Positions 25,637 to 34,973 of a DNA stretch of 64,000 bases are shown one piece after another. Made by a program: the position numbers and the translations under genes. The first letter of the stretch is position 1. Every line of letters begins with the position of its first letter. The notes beneath the pieces are model-generated. The model searched no databases and was not told the origin of the DNA. It saw only the letters and a list, made by a program, of their open reading frames with translations. Origin of the DNA: Cyclobacteriaceae bacterium (GTDB lineage Bacteria > Bacteroidota > Bacteroidia > Cytophagales > Cyclobacteriaceae); assembly GCA_025808415.1 (NCBI GenBank), contig CP075525.1, forward strand, positions 1,969,501-2,033,500, read 5' to 3'.

Positions 25637-27571
25637 ATGAAAAACAAAAAAAGACGCTTTCGGTTTCGGCTCACAATAGGTAATAAAATACTGGCAGGTT
25701 TCCTGGCCGTCATGGTATTGTTTGTCATCAATGCCACCATCATTTTCCTAACCGGTAACCAAATTGATAACGTGGTGAGTAAATCGGCAGAAGTCGTACG
25801 GCCTTCAAAAGATGCCATCAACGAGTTTGTGTTAACCGTTGAGCGGTATCAGAAACTGATTACCAGTTGGGTGTACCTGCAAACCAACGATGAAAATAAA
25901 AATGCCCTGAAGTTATTGGTAAGCCACGAATACCCTGCCCTGAAGGAGCGTATTGAAGCATTAAAGAACACCTGGGAAATCGACAGCCAAAAAGTTTTGG
26001 TAGACACGGTTTTTGCCAGTTTTGAACGCGTGCAGCGTTATGCTGAAGATCAAATTACCTCTCAATTGATTTCGTTTGAAAGCTATGAAGACGGAATTAC
26101 CAAGTTATTGGCTGAAGATGTTTTGGAAAGTACAATTAACCCACAGTTAGAGGAGATATTGGTGGACCTGAAAGGATTGGCCCACGCACAGACAACAATC
26201 AATACTATTTCCGATGCAGAACTGATTAACTCTTCAAAGAATTTGCGGAACATCACCCTTATCCTGGCGGGTATAACCATTTTATTAGGATTGGTTAGCG
26301 CTTATTTATTGATGCGGGCCATAACACGGCCGGTTAACTTCCTGAAAGATGTGGTGGTAAAACTTGGAAAAGGTGAATTGGTGGAAGACAAGCAAACCAA
26401 ATTCAGCAACGATGAAATTGGCGAGATGGCCACCGCCATGGATAACCTTGTAAACGGCCTTAAGGCTACCACGCACTTTGCTGAGAATATCGGTAAGGGT
26501 AACTACAGCTCGGATTTTAAACCTTTAAGTGAGCATGATGTGTTGGGCAATGCCCTAATTAACATGCGCAACAACCTTGCGCGTGTAGCGGAGGATGATG
26601 CCAAAAGAAACTGGGCAACGGAAGGACTGGCTAAATTTGGGGAGATATTGCGCACCAATACCAACGACCTGGAGAAACTTGCGGACGAGATCATATCCAA
26701 CCTGGTTAAATACCTCAAATCAAATCAAGGTGCCCTCTATATAATGGATGATGAGTCTGGCGATGAGCCTACTATGTCCATGAAGGCATGTTATGCCTGG
26801 GATAAAAAGAAATTTATCGATCATAAAATCCACAAAGGTGAAGGACTGGCTGGTCAGGCCTGGCAGGAGGGTGATACGGTGTATTTAACTGAAGTTCCTC
26901 AGAATTACATTAAGATTTCTTCGGGCTTAGGTGATGCCAACCCCACCGCTATCCTTATTGTTCCATTAAAAGTGAACGAACAGATTTTTGGGGTCGTGGA
27001 GATTGCATCGTTCAACACCTTTGCTGATTATGAAATGGAGTTTGTGCAGAAAATTGCAGAGAGCATTGCTTCAACAATTTCATCGGTGAAGATCAATGCC
27101 CGTACCCAGCGTTTGTTGGAGGAATCGCAGGAGATGACTGAGCAAATGCGCGCGCAGGAAGAAGAGATGCGCCAGAATATGGAAGAATTGCAGGCCACCC
27201 AGGAAGAGATGCAGCGCAACCAATCTGAAACGGAAGGTACTATGCAAGCCCTGAATACTTCCCTGGCCATGGCCGAATATGACGTGGAAGGAAAATTGGT
27301 CAAGATCAACACAAATTATCTATCCATCCTTGGGTATTCACAAAACGAAGTTGTAGGGGAGCACCACCGGATATTTGTTAGCAAGGAAGAAAAGAATAGC
27401 GAGGAGTACCGTCAGTTTTGGCGCGATCTTGAAGCAGGTAAAGCCCGCAAAGGAGTATTTAAGCGGCTGAGCAGAAAGGGAGACGCGGTAAACATCCGGT
27501 CATATTTCTCTCCGGTAAAAGGACGGGCTGGAGAAATACTTCGTATTATGGAAATTTCAGTAGAGGCGTGA
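25637..27571 (+). CDS. Membrane sensor with HAMP, GAF and PAS domains, no output domain
   Basis: A 644-residue inner-membrane protein. TM1 is at about residues 17-39, followed by a periplasmic helical sensor to about residue 190 and TM2 at about residues 193-215. The HAMP linker (RAITRPVNFLKDVVVKLG) leads to a GAF domain at about residues 330-475, a Glu/Met/Gln-rich coiled coil at about residues 477-520 (RAQEEEMRQNMEELQATQEE), and a PAS domain to the end with the PAS/PAC pattern around EGKLVKINTNYLSILGYSQNEVVGE (split). There is no histidine kinase, cyclase, EAL or chemotaxis signalling domain. It may signal through a partner. A strong terminator follows. Confidence 0.85.
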   Translation: MKNKKRRFRFRLTIGNKILAGFLAVMVLFVINATIIFLTGNQIDNVVSKSAEVVRPSKDAINEFVLTVERYQKLITSWVYLQTNDENKNALKLLVSHEYPALKERIEALKNTWEIDSQKVLVDTVFASFERVQRYAEDQITSQLISFESYEDGITKLLAEDVLESTINPQLEEILVDLKGLAHAQTTINTISDAELINSSKNLRNITLILAGITILLGLVSAYLLMRAITRPVNFLKDVVVKLGKGELVEDKQTKFSNDEIGEMATAMDNLVNGLKATTHFAENIGKGNYSSDFKPLSEHDVLGNALINMRNNLARVAEDDAKRNWATEGLAKFGEILRTNTNDLEKLADEIISNLVKYLKSNQGALYIMDDESGDEPTMSMKACYAWDKKKFIDHKIHKGEGLAGQAWQEGDTVYLTEVPQNYIKISSGLGDANPTAILIVPLKVNEQIFGVVEIASFNTFADYEMEFVQKIAESIASTISSVKINARTQRLLEESQEMTEQMRAQEEEMRQNMEELQATQEEMQRNQSETEGTMQALNTSLAMAEYDVEGKLVKINTNYLSILGYSQNEVVGEHHRIFVSKEEKNSEEYRQFWRDLEAGKARKGVFKRLSRKGDAVNIRSYFSPVKGRAGEILRIMEISVEA

Positions 27572-27615
27572 AAATTAAAATAACATTAGTGAATTTTTAA
27601 AAACCTCTTAAAAGC

Positions 27616-27644
27616 AAAAAAGTCCCGCGCCCCGGGACTTTTTT
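27616..27644 (+). terminator. Strong intrinsic terminator after the HAMP-GAF-PAS gene
   Basis: A perfect 12-bp stem, AAAAAAGTCCCG (27616-27627) and CGGGACTTTTTT (27633-27644), with a CGCCC loop. The A/T-rich arms make it usable in both directions, so it may also stop transcripts from the minus-strand msrA gene, which ends at 27761. Confidence 0.88.
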
Positions 27645-27760
27645 GTTTACCTAAACCTAAACCTATGAGAAGAATTACTCTACTCACAGGTTTTAACGAT
27701 TTGTTAAGTCAAAGGTTACAATAATTTTTAGTTGTCGGGAAAATTTTTGTGTGGATGGTT

Positions 27761-28390
27761 CTAATTCTGTTTAAGTTTATCCTGAAAAACTTTTTTAAAT
27801 TTTTCAAGCTTAGGCTGTATAACGTACGAGCAATACGGGGCATTGCCATTAAGGTTGTAATAATTTTGGTGGTAATCTTCAGCCGGATAAAATGCCGTAT
27901 AGGGGCTTATCTCCGTAACAATTGGATTTGGGAATGCACCTGAGGCATCCAATTTCTTTTTATAAAGCTCTGAAAGTCTTTTTTGTTCGTCATTATGGTA
28001 AAAGATTGCTGAGCGGTATTGTGTTCCCACATCTGCACCCTGGCGGTTAAGGGTGGTAGGGTCATGCGTTCCCCAGAAGATTTCCAATAATTCTTCAAAC
28101 GAAATCGTGGTTGGGTCGAAGGTGATTTGGGTAACTTCTGCATGGCCGGTCAGGCCGGAAGTAACCTCGCGATACGTTGGGTTTTTAACGTTGCCACCCG
28201 AGTAGCCCGAAACAACTTTCTCAACGCCTTTTACCCGCTGAAATACGGCTTCGGTACACCAAAAACATCCGCTGCCAAAGGTGGCCACGGCTAATTCGCC
28301 TTTCATATTTTCTGGTTTATTTTTTTCATTTTGCTGGGCGCACGAAACGCCCCACAGCGCAAAGGAAATATACAACAATGCGTTTCTCAT
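27761..28390 (-). CDS. msrA: Peptide-methionine (S)-S-oxide reductase MsrA, lipoprotein form
   Basis: Reduces methionine S-sulfoxide in proteins. The active site [16 protein letters not shown] (Cys at about residues 42 and 45) is followed by [51 protein letters not shown] (split) and the C-terminal EDYHQNYY and PYCSYV with a possible resolving Cys. An N-terminal lipobox (LWGVSC, Cys 17) and a polar linker predict an envelope lipoprotein rather than the usual cytoplasmic enzyme. At 209 residues it is complete. The role would be repair of oxidised envelope proteins. Confidence 0.93.
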   Translation of the reverse strand: MRNALLYISFALWGVSCAQQNEKNKPENMKGELAVATFGSGCFWCTEAVFQRVKGVEKVVSGYSGGNVKNPTYREVTSGLTGHAEVTQITFDPTTISFEELLEIFWGTHDPTTLNRQGADVGTQYRSAIFYHNDEQKRLSELYKKKLDASGAFPNPIVTEISPYTAFYPAEDYHQNYYNLNGNAPYCSYVIQPKLEKFKKVFQDKLKQN

Positions 28391-28412
28391 GGTACAGTAA
28401 ACCCGAACAAGC

Positions 28413-28450
28413 GTAAAATGGTTTTACAATCCGGCAGTTTTGTCTGCCGG
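28413..28450. repeat. Two adjacent hairpins between msrA and the TPR-like lipoprotein gene
   Basis: GTAAAA-TGG-TTTTAC (28413-28427) is followed by CCGGCAG-TTTTGT-CTGCCGG (28431-28450), a 7-bp GC-rich stem. They lie between two minus-strand genes. Neither has a clear U tract on the minus strand, so their role as terminators or repeats is open. Confidence 0.5.
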
Positions 28451-28495
28451 CTTACATACTCAAGTGTCTCCCACATTCAAAGTAGGTAATGGTTC

Positions 28496-29635
28496 CTAAT
28501 AATTTTGGTAGAATGAGCGAATTGATGGAATTAACTGATCATAGATAGGGCTGGCGAAAGAAAGGAACAGGGATTGCGGATCGGGGGGTTGGATTTCCCT
28601 TCGCTTGCACAAATCGATTTGCGCCTGTGAAAGTGCACGCTCATCGCCATTGAAGCGCCCCCAGGTGGTAAACCATTCGTAACGTCCTGGAAATTTGCGA
28701 TGCGTTAAGACACTACCGGATCTTGCATCAACAATGATCATGCTCAACAAACCCTCGGATATGACTTCCTTTCGTACCGTGACAAGCTTAGCCGTTACCG
28801 TGTTGTATACGGGCACGGTTTTCCCGTCAACTTTTGCTTCACCTACTTTTACGCTATCCTTTTTTACGGTTTCCTCGCGTTCGCGAACTGTTGTATTACC
28901 GACACTGAAATCATCAAATTGGAGACGCATAATCTGATCGGTGCGTGCCAGCCGCATACTTTGTGCAGCCTGAGGTGTAAAGAATTGTACAAAGCCCCGC
29001 TCGGGATAATTCCGGTTAAGAAATTCTTCTACCTTATCCTGAAAGAATCCTCCGCTAAGGTTGTACCGGGTAGGTACGGCCACTTGCTCAACCACTACAA
29101 AAGTAGTAGCCTCGAATTTTGATTTATCAAGATACTCCACTACATCTTTATATCCCGGAACGTATTGGTTGGCTTCACTAAATTGGAAGTAAGCCCGTTT
29201 GGATTCTTCGCGTGTTCCTTTCATGAGCGAGGCAATGCCCGCCTGATAAAGTTCTTCGGCTGCTTTTTCTTTCAGGGGACCAATCTCGGTGTAGAAGTTT
29301 TTAGGGTTAGGAATCACCTTCAAGGCTCCGGGTGATTGGCGGATTGCTTCATACATGTTGTTGATCCGGCCATAAGAATTAAGGGCGCTTTGCCATTTGG
29401 TATTTGAATTGGAGGCGATTTGATTTTTGGCATCCGTTTCCAGCCAATCCACTGCCGCAGGGTAGCTGTTGCGCAAAGTTTCCTTTGACTTGGCGTGATC
29501 AGGATTTTGGCGCAACCGGCCAATGGCTTGCATTACGGCATCGTAATAATCACCTCGCTGGTAGGCTTTTTTTCCCGATGAGCAAGCACTAAGAATTAAA
29601 AGTACAAACAGGCTGGATAGGTAGAATATGCGCAT
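28496..29635 (-). CDS. Lipoprotein with helical repeats, unknown function
   Basis: 379 residues from the ATG at 29635, chosen because it gives a clean lipoprotein signal (MRIFYLSSLFVLLILSAC, lipobox LSAC, Cys 18). A TPR-like helical part follows (KKAYQRGDYYDAVMQAIGRL), and the C-terminal half is beta-rich, including segments such as LSGGFFQDKVEEFLNRNYP and MIIVDARSGSVLTHRKFPGRYEW. No catalytic motif is recognised. Proteins with this layout recur in Bacteroidota genomes without known role. It sits between msrA and the esterase gene, all on the minus strand. Confidence 0.75.
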   Translation of the reverse strand: MRIFYLSSLFVLLILSACSSGKKAYQRGDYYDAVMQAIGRLRQNPDHAKSKETLRNSYPAAVDWLETDAKNQIASNSNTKWQSALNSYGRINNMYEAIRQSPGALKVIPNPKNFYTEIGPLKEKAAEELYQAGIASLMKGTREESKRAYFQFSEANQYVPGYKDVVEYLDKSKFEATTFVVVEQVAVPTRYNLSGGFFQDKVEEFLNRNYPERGFVQFFTPQAAQSMRLARTDQIMRLQFDDFSVGNTTVREREETVKKDSVKVGEAKVDGKTVPVYNTVTAKLVTVRKEVISEGLLSMIIVDARSGSVLTHRKFPGRYEWFTTWGRFNGDERALSQAQIDLCKRREIQPPDPQSLFLSFASPIYDQLIPSIRSFYQNY

Positions 29636-29683
29636 AGAAATTACAATTTTCTGCAATCTTACAAATAAGGTGCCTGAATTCAG

Positions 29684-30868
29684 CTACCGTTTCGGAAAGA
29701 AATATACCACTATATCGTCTATAGTGTCGCGGAAGTTGCCCCACGAATGCCCTTGGTTGGTTTCGGTATATTGGTAGGTGCAGGTATTTTTTTCCAGAAT
29801 CGATTTCATTTTAAGTGCACCTTCTTTGGCATCGTGAATCGTACCGGTTGTCATATAGATTTTTACCGGAGGGTTTTGGGCCTGATCGCAGAAAGCATAG
29901 ATCTCCTGCTTAAACCAGAACGCTGGCGACTGGATACCAGCCAGTCCAAAGATTTCTGGCTTTGAAAAGGCAAAGTAAGCAGCGGTTAATCCACCCATTG
30001 AAGTACCTAATATTCCACGCTGGGCAGGTTCTTTCGATACGCTTAGGTTGCTTTCCATAAGGGGTATAAACTCTTGCGTAATGAAGTTAAGGTATTTGTT
30101 GCTCATGGAAAGTTCCGTCATCCTTCTGTTGTTCGAACGGTTTGCTGGTTCGCGATGATCAATAAAGACTACACATATGGGTTCAATTTTATTATCGGCC
30201 AGAAGGTTATCTAATATAACTGTCATGTTGCCCATGCGTTCATGCAGGTACTCGTATCCATCGGTTACGTAAAGGATGGGATAGGTTTTGCCGGTATTGT
30301 AGTTATGCGGAAGGTAAGTTGAGTACGTTACCTGATACCCTAGTATTTTACTGTCGAATAGGGCATCCTTATGAAGTCTTCCCCGAGGTATATTTTCCCG
30401 ATAAACCGTAATCGGATCAGGTTGCCAACCGGGCATACGCAGTTCTGAATTCGGGCTGCCACCACCTACGCCCGACCATTGATGGTGAGGATTGGCCGGA
30501 TCAAGAATCCAATCTTTTTCATTGATGAGTATTTTATAATCGATGCGCGCGTTTTTTGGAAATGAAGCTTTTAATATCCAGATATTGGTGTTGGGAATCT
30601 GAGCACCTTTATTCGGAAAAGTTTTGTCATACCCCCAGCCGTTAAAATCACCCATCCATGAAATGGATTTGGCATCGCCACGGAAGAGAAATGCCACAGA
30701 GTCTTCAGCCACCAACGGAATTTTGCTTTCATTCATTAACTTTTGCCAGCGTGCATCTGCCTCCTGAGGCAGTGTATAAAAATTTCTGATTGTTTCGGTG
30801 TAGGCAGAATAATCCTGCGCCCAACTGAATAGGGGATTGCAGAAAACTATGACAATAAGAAATCTCAT
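29684..30868 (-). CDS. Secreted alpha/beta-hydrolase esterase with carbohydrate-binding-like N-domain
   Basis: A 394-residue exported protein (signal MRFLIVIVFCNPLFSWAQ). Residues about 55-145 look like a CBM48/E-set domain (SISWMGDFNGWGYDKTF, IDYKILINEKDWILDPANPH). The hydrolase domain is of the enterochelin-esterase/esterase-D type: YPILYVTDGYEYLHERMGN, nucleophile Ser in GILGTSMGGLTAAYFAF, an acid in GTIHDAKE and His in NQGHSWGNF. It could remove acyl groups from a glycan. Its start overlaps the stop of the permease gene (ATGA), which ties it to the alpha-glucoside operon. Confidence 0.87.
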   Translation of the reverse strand: MRFLIVIVFCNPLFSWAQDYSAYTETIRNFYTLPQEADARWQKLMNESKIPLVAEDSVAFLFRGDAKSISWMGDFNGWGYDKTFPNKGAQIPNTNIWILKASFPKNARIDYKILINEKDWILDPANPHHQWSGVGGGSPNSELRMPGWQPDPITVYRENIPRGRLHKDALFDSKILGYQVTYSTYLPHNYNTGKTYPILYVTDGYEYLHERMGNMTVILDNLLADNKIEPICVVFIDHREPANRSNNRRMTELSMSNKYLNFITQEFIPLMESNLSVSKEPAQRGILGTSMGGLTAAYFAFSKPEIFGLAGIQSPAFWFKQEIYAFCDQAQNPPVKIYMTTGTIHDAKEGALKMKSILEKNTCTYQYTETNQGHSWGNFRDTIDDIVVYFFPKR

Positions 30869-32403
30869 ACTTTCTCTTTGATTACTATCTCATCATGATC
30901 TTCAACTAATAAATTGAGCAATCCAGCGATGATCATGGAAACTCCTCCTGACACTAAAATGTAAATGGACTCTCCGTTAAAGAGGTGTGTTAGCATAAAG
31001 CCCAACAACGTTCCGGCAACAATTTGCGGAATGACAATGAAGAAATTGAACACACCCATATAGTAGCCCATCTTTTCGGCTGGTAAAGAACCGGAAAGCA
31101 TGGCGTAGGGTATCGAAAGTATACTAGCCCAGGCAATACCAACACCGATCATGGAAAACCACAGCCAGAATGGATCAGCAATAAAATAGAAGGATATGAG
31201 CCCACCGCCACCACAAAAAAGTGCTAGCATGTGTGTTATTCTACGGCTGGTATACTTTGCCAATACCGGTAGTAGTAACGCTGCCAATGCTGCAATACCG
31301 TTATACGTACCAAATAAATTTCCAACCAGGGAGGCGCCATCATTGTAGGCAACTGATGTTGGGTCGGATGATTTATAGATATGACTGGTTACTGCTGATG
31401 TGGTGTAAATCCACATCGCAAAAAGTGCGAACCATGAGAAAAACTGAACATATGCCAGTTGAATCATTGTCTTTGGCATAGAATTAAAATCCTTGACAAT
31501 ATTCACCAGACCGAGATAGGACCGACCTTGTTTAATGTAAAGGGTTGCGAGCAGATGCACCAATCCAAAAATTCCGAATCCCAATGAAAGAACATAAAGT
31601 TCTTTTTCAATGCCTGTTGAGTACACAACTGCAGCGACAACAGCTGCCAACACTAACAGTATTGTACCGAGTTTAGAAAATTTGGCAGCATAGAATTCTT
31701 CATTATCAATTTTCTTACGTTCCCTGTTTCGTAGTTTTTCTTCTACGCCAGGCTCAGGTGGATACTCCTTCGTGCTGAACACCGTCCACATCACGGTTAG
31801 AAAAAGCATAAAGGCGCCCAGGTAAAAGGAATATTTCACAGAGTCAGGAATGACTCCCGGTTCATCGGCCACATTAGAAATGCCAAACCAGTTTGTAAAT
31901 ATCCAGGGTAGGAAAGAGGCTATGATAGCGCCAATGCCAATGAAAAAGCTCTGCATGGCAAAGCCTGTTGTTCGTTGTGCCGGAGGGAGCATATCACCAA
32001 CAAATGCCCTGAATGGCTCCATACTTATGTTAATTGAAGCGTCCATAATCCACAGCACTCCAACGGCCATCCATAACGCAGGGGAGTTAGGCATAAGGCA
32101 AAGCGCAATGGAAGCCAGAACAGCGCCTATGGCAAAGAAGGGTCTTCTGCGGCCCCATTTGTGATGCCATGTACGATCGCTATAATAACCAATTATGGGT
32201 TGTACGATTAAACCAGTAACAGGAGCCGCTAACCAATACAATGCAAGATTCTTCGGATCAGAGCCGAGTGTTTCAAATATTCTGCTGGTGTTTGCATTCT
32301 GTAGCGCAAAACCAAACTGAATACCCATAAACCCAAAGCTCATGTTCCATATTTGCCAAAAGCTTAGTCTTGGTCTTATAACGGGTGCTGTTGATGATGA
32401 CAT
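30865..32403 (-). CDS. SLC45/GPH-like MFS sugar transporter
   Basis: A 512-residue permease of about 12 helices, with the segment LAAPVTGLIVQPIIGYYSDRTWHHKWGRRRPFF (split, about residues 53-90) characteristic of sucrose/maltose-type MFS proteins, and MEPFRAFVGDMLP near residue 135. It is expected to carry a di- or monosaccharide across the inner membrane. It lies 46 bases after GH31 and overlaps the esterase by 4 bases. A paralogue is at 58830-60167. Confidence 0.9.
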   Translation of the reverse strand: MSSSTAPVIRPRLSFWQIWNMSFGFMGIQFGFALQNANTSRIFETLGSDPKNLALYWLAAPVTGLIVQPIIGYYSDRTWHHKWGRRRPFFAIGAVLASIALCLMPNSPALWMAVGVLWIMDASINISMEPFRAFVGDMLPPAQRTTGFAMQSFFIGIGAIIASFLPWIFTNWFGISNVADEPGVIPDSVKYSFYLGAFMLFLTVMWTVFSTKEYPPEPGVEEKLRNRERKKIDNEEFYAAKFSKLGTILLVLAAVVAAVVYSTGIEKELYVLSLGFGIFGLVHLLATLYIKQGRSYLGLVNIVKDFNSMPKTMIQLAYVQFFSWFALFAMWIYTTSAVTSHIYKSSDPTSVAYNDGASLVGNLFGTYNGIAALAALLLPVLAKYTSRRITHMLALFCGGGGLISFYFIADPFWLWFSMIGVGIAWASILSIPYAMLSGSLPAEKMGYYMGVFNFFIVIPQIVAGTLLGFMLTHLFNGESIYILVSGGVSMIIAGLLNLLVEDHDEIVIKEKV

Positions 32404-32449
32404 GCTTTTACTTTTTTAATGGGCTTACTATCTATAAATAACAAGAGTT

Positions 32450-34858
32450 CTACCATTGAATAACGGCTTGTTTTTGATCATACACAACCGTAAGATAAGG
32501 TAAGTTTTTTACCGATGGTCCATCGGGCATAGTATTAACCGGATCGTAATTGGCCATGGGCTGAACAAAGCGATAATCTTTCTTTTGCAGGGATTGTGAA
32601 ACGCCATTTAAAGAAGGTGAGTGAAGTCCGTCAAATCCATGAAAGAAAATATTAATCGACTTGTAACCAGGTAAATATTTTCCTTCAGCCGCGTGGATTA
32701 TAAATTTTCCTTCAGCGTGCAGATATTCCATTTTACGTGTACAGAATTCGCCTTGCTGATAGGCAAAAGTTTCACCATCGTCTTCATACCATACAAAACT
32801 GTTGTCGTGGTTACCCTTGTACACATGGATTTCCAAAACCTCTCCACGATCAGCAACGGTTGAACCTGCTTTTTCACGCATGGGTATAATAGATGAACCC
32901 TTCACATAAACCGGAAGTTTGTCCAACGGGCAATCGGCTACGATGATGCTGTTGCCCGAATGTTGTTCATCGGTAAGAAGCTCGTACCAGTTACCTTCCG
33001 GCAGATAAACCTTCACAAGATCTTTGTTGCTTTCCACGGGCGCTACTAAGAGTGCCGGGCCAAACAGGTATTGATTGTGAAAACGATGATCATAAATATG
33101 ATTGTCAAATGGATAGTCAATGGCAAGTGAACGGTTTACCGGCATACCCCTTTTTGATGCATCGTAAAAGAGTGAATACAAATAGGGGAGCAGCCTGTAC
33201 CGTAGTTTGATGTAGTTGCGTGAAATTTCTTCCACCCGTTCACCAAATGTCCACGGTTCTGAATCGCGGGTATTGATCATGGTATGTCCACGAAAGAAAG
33301 GGGAGAAGGCGCCAATGGAAATCCAGCGTGCAAAAAGTTTTTCATCAGTGTTTCCAACAAAGCCACCCACGTCATATCCCGCAAACGCAATTCCGGTTAA
33401 GCCCATACTATTCACCAAACGAACACCCAGCATCATATGTTCATCATAGGCAACATTGTCGCCTGTCCAAACGGCCGAGTATCGCTGGATGCCGGAAAAG
33501 GCGGATCGGGTAAGGTTGAATGGACGCTTGCCTTTCAGTAATTCTTTGGTGCCTTCATAAGTGCTACGTGCCATTTGAAAGCCGTAGATGTTTCGCCCCC
33601 TCCGCATGGTGGATTTGTTACCTTCAAAATCCATTTCAATGTTCTCCGGCAGGCTATGGCCCCAGGTGGCAATTTCGTTCATGTCGTTCCAAAAGCCTTC
33701 TATTCCTAAATCAACATAATCTTTGAATTGTTCTTTCCACCAATTGCGTGTTTTGGGGTTGGTAAAATCCGGAAAGTGACACCACCCCGGCCACACCATG
33801 CCGGTGTAATTTTCACCATCGGGGAACTTGATAAATACATCCTTGGCTTTTCCGTCTTCATACGTATGATAGCCTTCTTCCACTTTTATTCCCGGATCGC
33901 ACATCACCACCACCCGGAAGCCAAGTTGTTTTAACTTTTGCAACAGCCCTTTTGGGTCAGGAAAATCTTTGTTACTCCAGGTAAATATTTTGTACTGATC
34001 CATATAGTGGATGTCGAACACAATCGCATCGGCCGGAATGTCTTTCTCGCGGAATGTATTGGCGAGGGTCATCACTTCCTTATCGGGATAATAGCTGTAG
34101 CGGCATTGTTGGTAGCCGATGCTCCATAATGGAGGCAATTCCATACGGCCAGTGAGATGGGTGTAGTGCTTAATGACTTCACCCACACTGGCGCCATGTA
34201 TGAAGTAGTAATTCATTTCGCCACTATCTGCGGCAAAGCTGGAGAACCGATTGTTGGACGCACCAAAATTGAAAAATGTTTTATGGGTATTGTCGAGAAA
34301 AATTCCGTAGATGAGGTTACTATGCAACCCGATATAAAAAGGGGTGGAGCAATACAATGGATCTGCCCCTGTGTGGTAAGCATAGGCATCCGTATTCCAG
34401 TTGGTATAACCTTGTCCTTTGCGATCAAGCGGTCCGGTTTTTTCACCTAAGCCAATAAAGCGTTCGCCTTCCTGGAGTTTTTTGTACGTGGTCACTTGTT
34501 CACCGTTCCATGCCGTACCTAAATCATCGTCTTCATTAATAACCTGTCCCTGTATGGTTAAAAAAGTAATCTTTACCGGGCTTTTAATAATCCGTACCTG
34601 AAGCGCTGAAGTAGTAAGCAATATTTCGTCAGGCGAATCATTAATTTCTATTTTGGCTTCTTGCGGAGTGGTCACTACTGCATAGGAGAAATCTTCAAAG
34701 AACGTTTCGCGTGTGGCTGTTACCCGTGCGATGTTTTCAGTGTAGAATCGGACCGAGAATTTAGCGCCTTCGGTTTGAAGTAAAACACCATCTGCGGTTT
34801 TTTCAAAGCTTAAAAGGTTGCCAACCTGTTGGCTAAGTACCGATTTGAATTTAGACAT
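32450..34858 (-). CDS. Glycoside hydrolase family 31, alpha-glucosidase type
   Basis: An 802-residue enzyme that releases sugars, probably glucose, from the non-reducing end of alpha-glucosides. The nucleophile motif GFWNDMNEIATWG places Asp at about residue 392; upstream are PPLWSIGYQQCRYSYYP and DAIVFDIHYMDQYKIFTW (split), and downstream SAVWTGDNVAYDEHM with the second acidic region. There is no signal peptide from the ATG at 34858 (MSKFKSVLSQ), so it is probably cytoplasmic; a TTG 15 codons upstream adds nothing family-like. It follows lacI by 115 bases on the same strand and precedes the permease. Confidence 0.94.
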   Translation of the reverse strand: MSKFKSVLSQQVGNLLSFEKTADGVLLQTEGAKFSVRFYTENIARVTATRETFFEDFSYAVVTTPQEAKIEINDSPDEILLTTSALQVRIIKSPVKITFLTIQGQVINEDDDLGTAWNGEQVTTYKKLQEGERFIGLGEKTGPLDRKGQGYTNWNTDAYAYHTGADPLYCSTPFYIGLHSNLIYGIFLDNTHKTFFNFGASNNRFSSFAADSGEMNYYFIHGASVGEVIKHYTHLTGRMELPPLWSIGYQQCRYSYYPDKEVMTLANTFREKDIPADAIVFDIHYMDQYKIFTWSNKDFPDPKGLLQKLKQLGFRVVVMCDPGIKVEEGYHTYEDGKAKDVFIKFPDGENYTGMVWPGWCHFPDFTNPKTRNWWKEQFKDYVDLGIEGFWNDMNEIATWGHSLPENIEMDFEGNKSTMRRGRNIYGFQMARSTYEGTKELLKGKRPFNLTRSAFSGIQRYSAVWTGDNVAYDEHMMLGVRLVNSMGLTGIAFAGYDVGGFVGNTDEKLFARWISIGAFSPFFRGHTMINTRDSEPWTFGERVEEISRNYIKLRYRLLPYLYSLFYDASKRGMPVNRSLAIDYPFDNHIYDHRFHNQYLFGPALLVAPVESNKDLVKVYLPEGNWYELLTDEQHSGNSIIVADCPLDKLPVYVKGSSIIPMREKAGSTVADRGEVLEIHVYKGNHDNSFVWYEDDGETFAYQQGEFCTRKMEYLHAEGKFIIHAAEGKYLPGYKSINIFFHGFDGLHSPSLNGVSQSLQKKDYRFVQPMANYDPVNTMPDGPSVKNLPYLTVVYDQKQAVIQW

Positions 34859-34973
34859 AGGGAGATTTGCAATAAAATTTCCCTTAAAGTAAGGGGAATT
34901 CAATAATAACTAATCAGTATAGTTATCAAAATTCCAAAAATCAATATGAGAGTTTAAAGTGCTGAGTGAGTTG

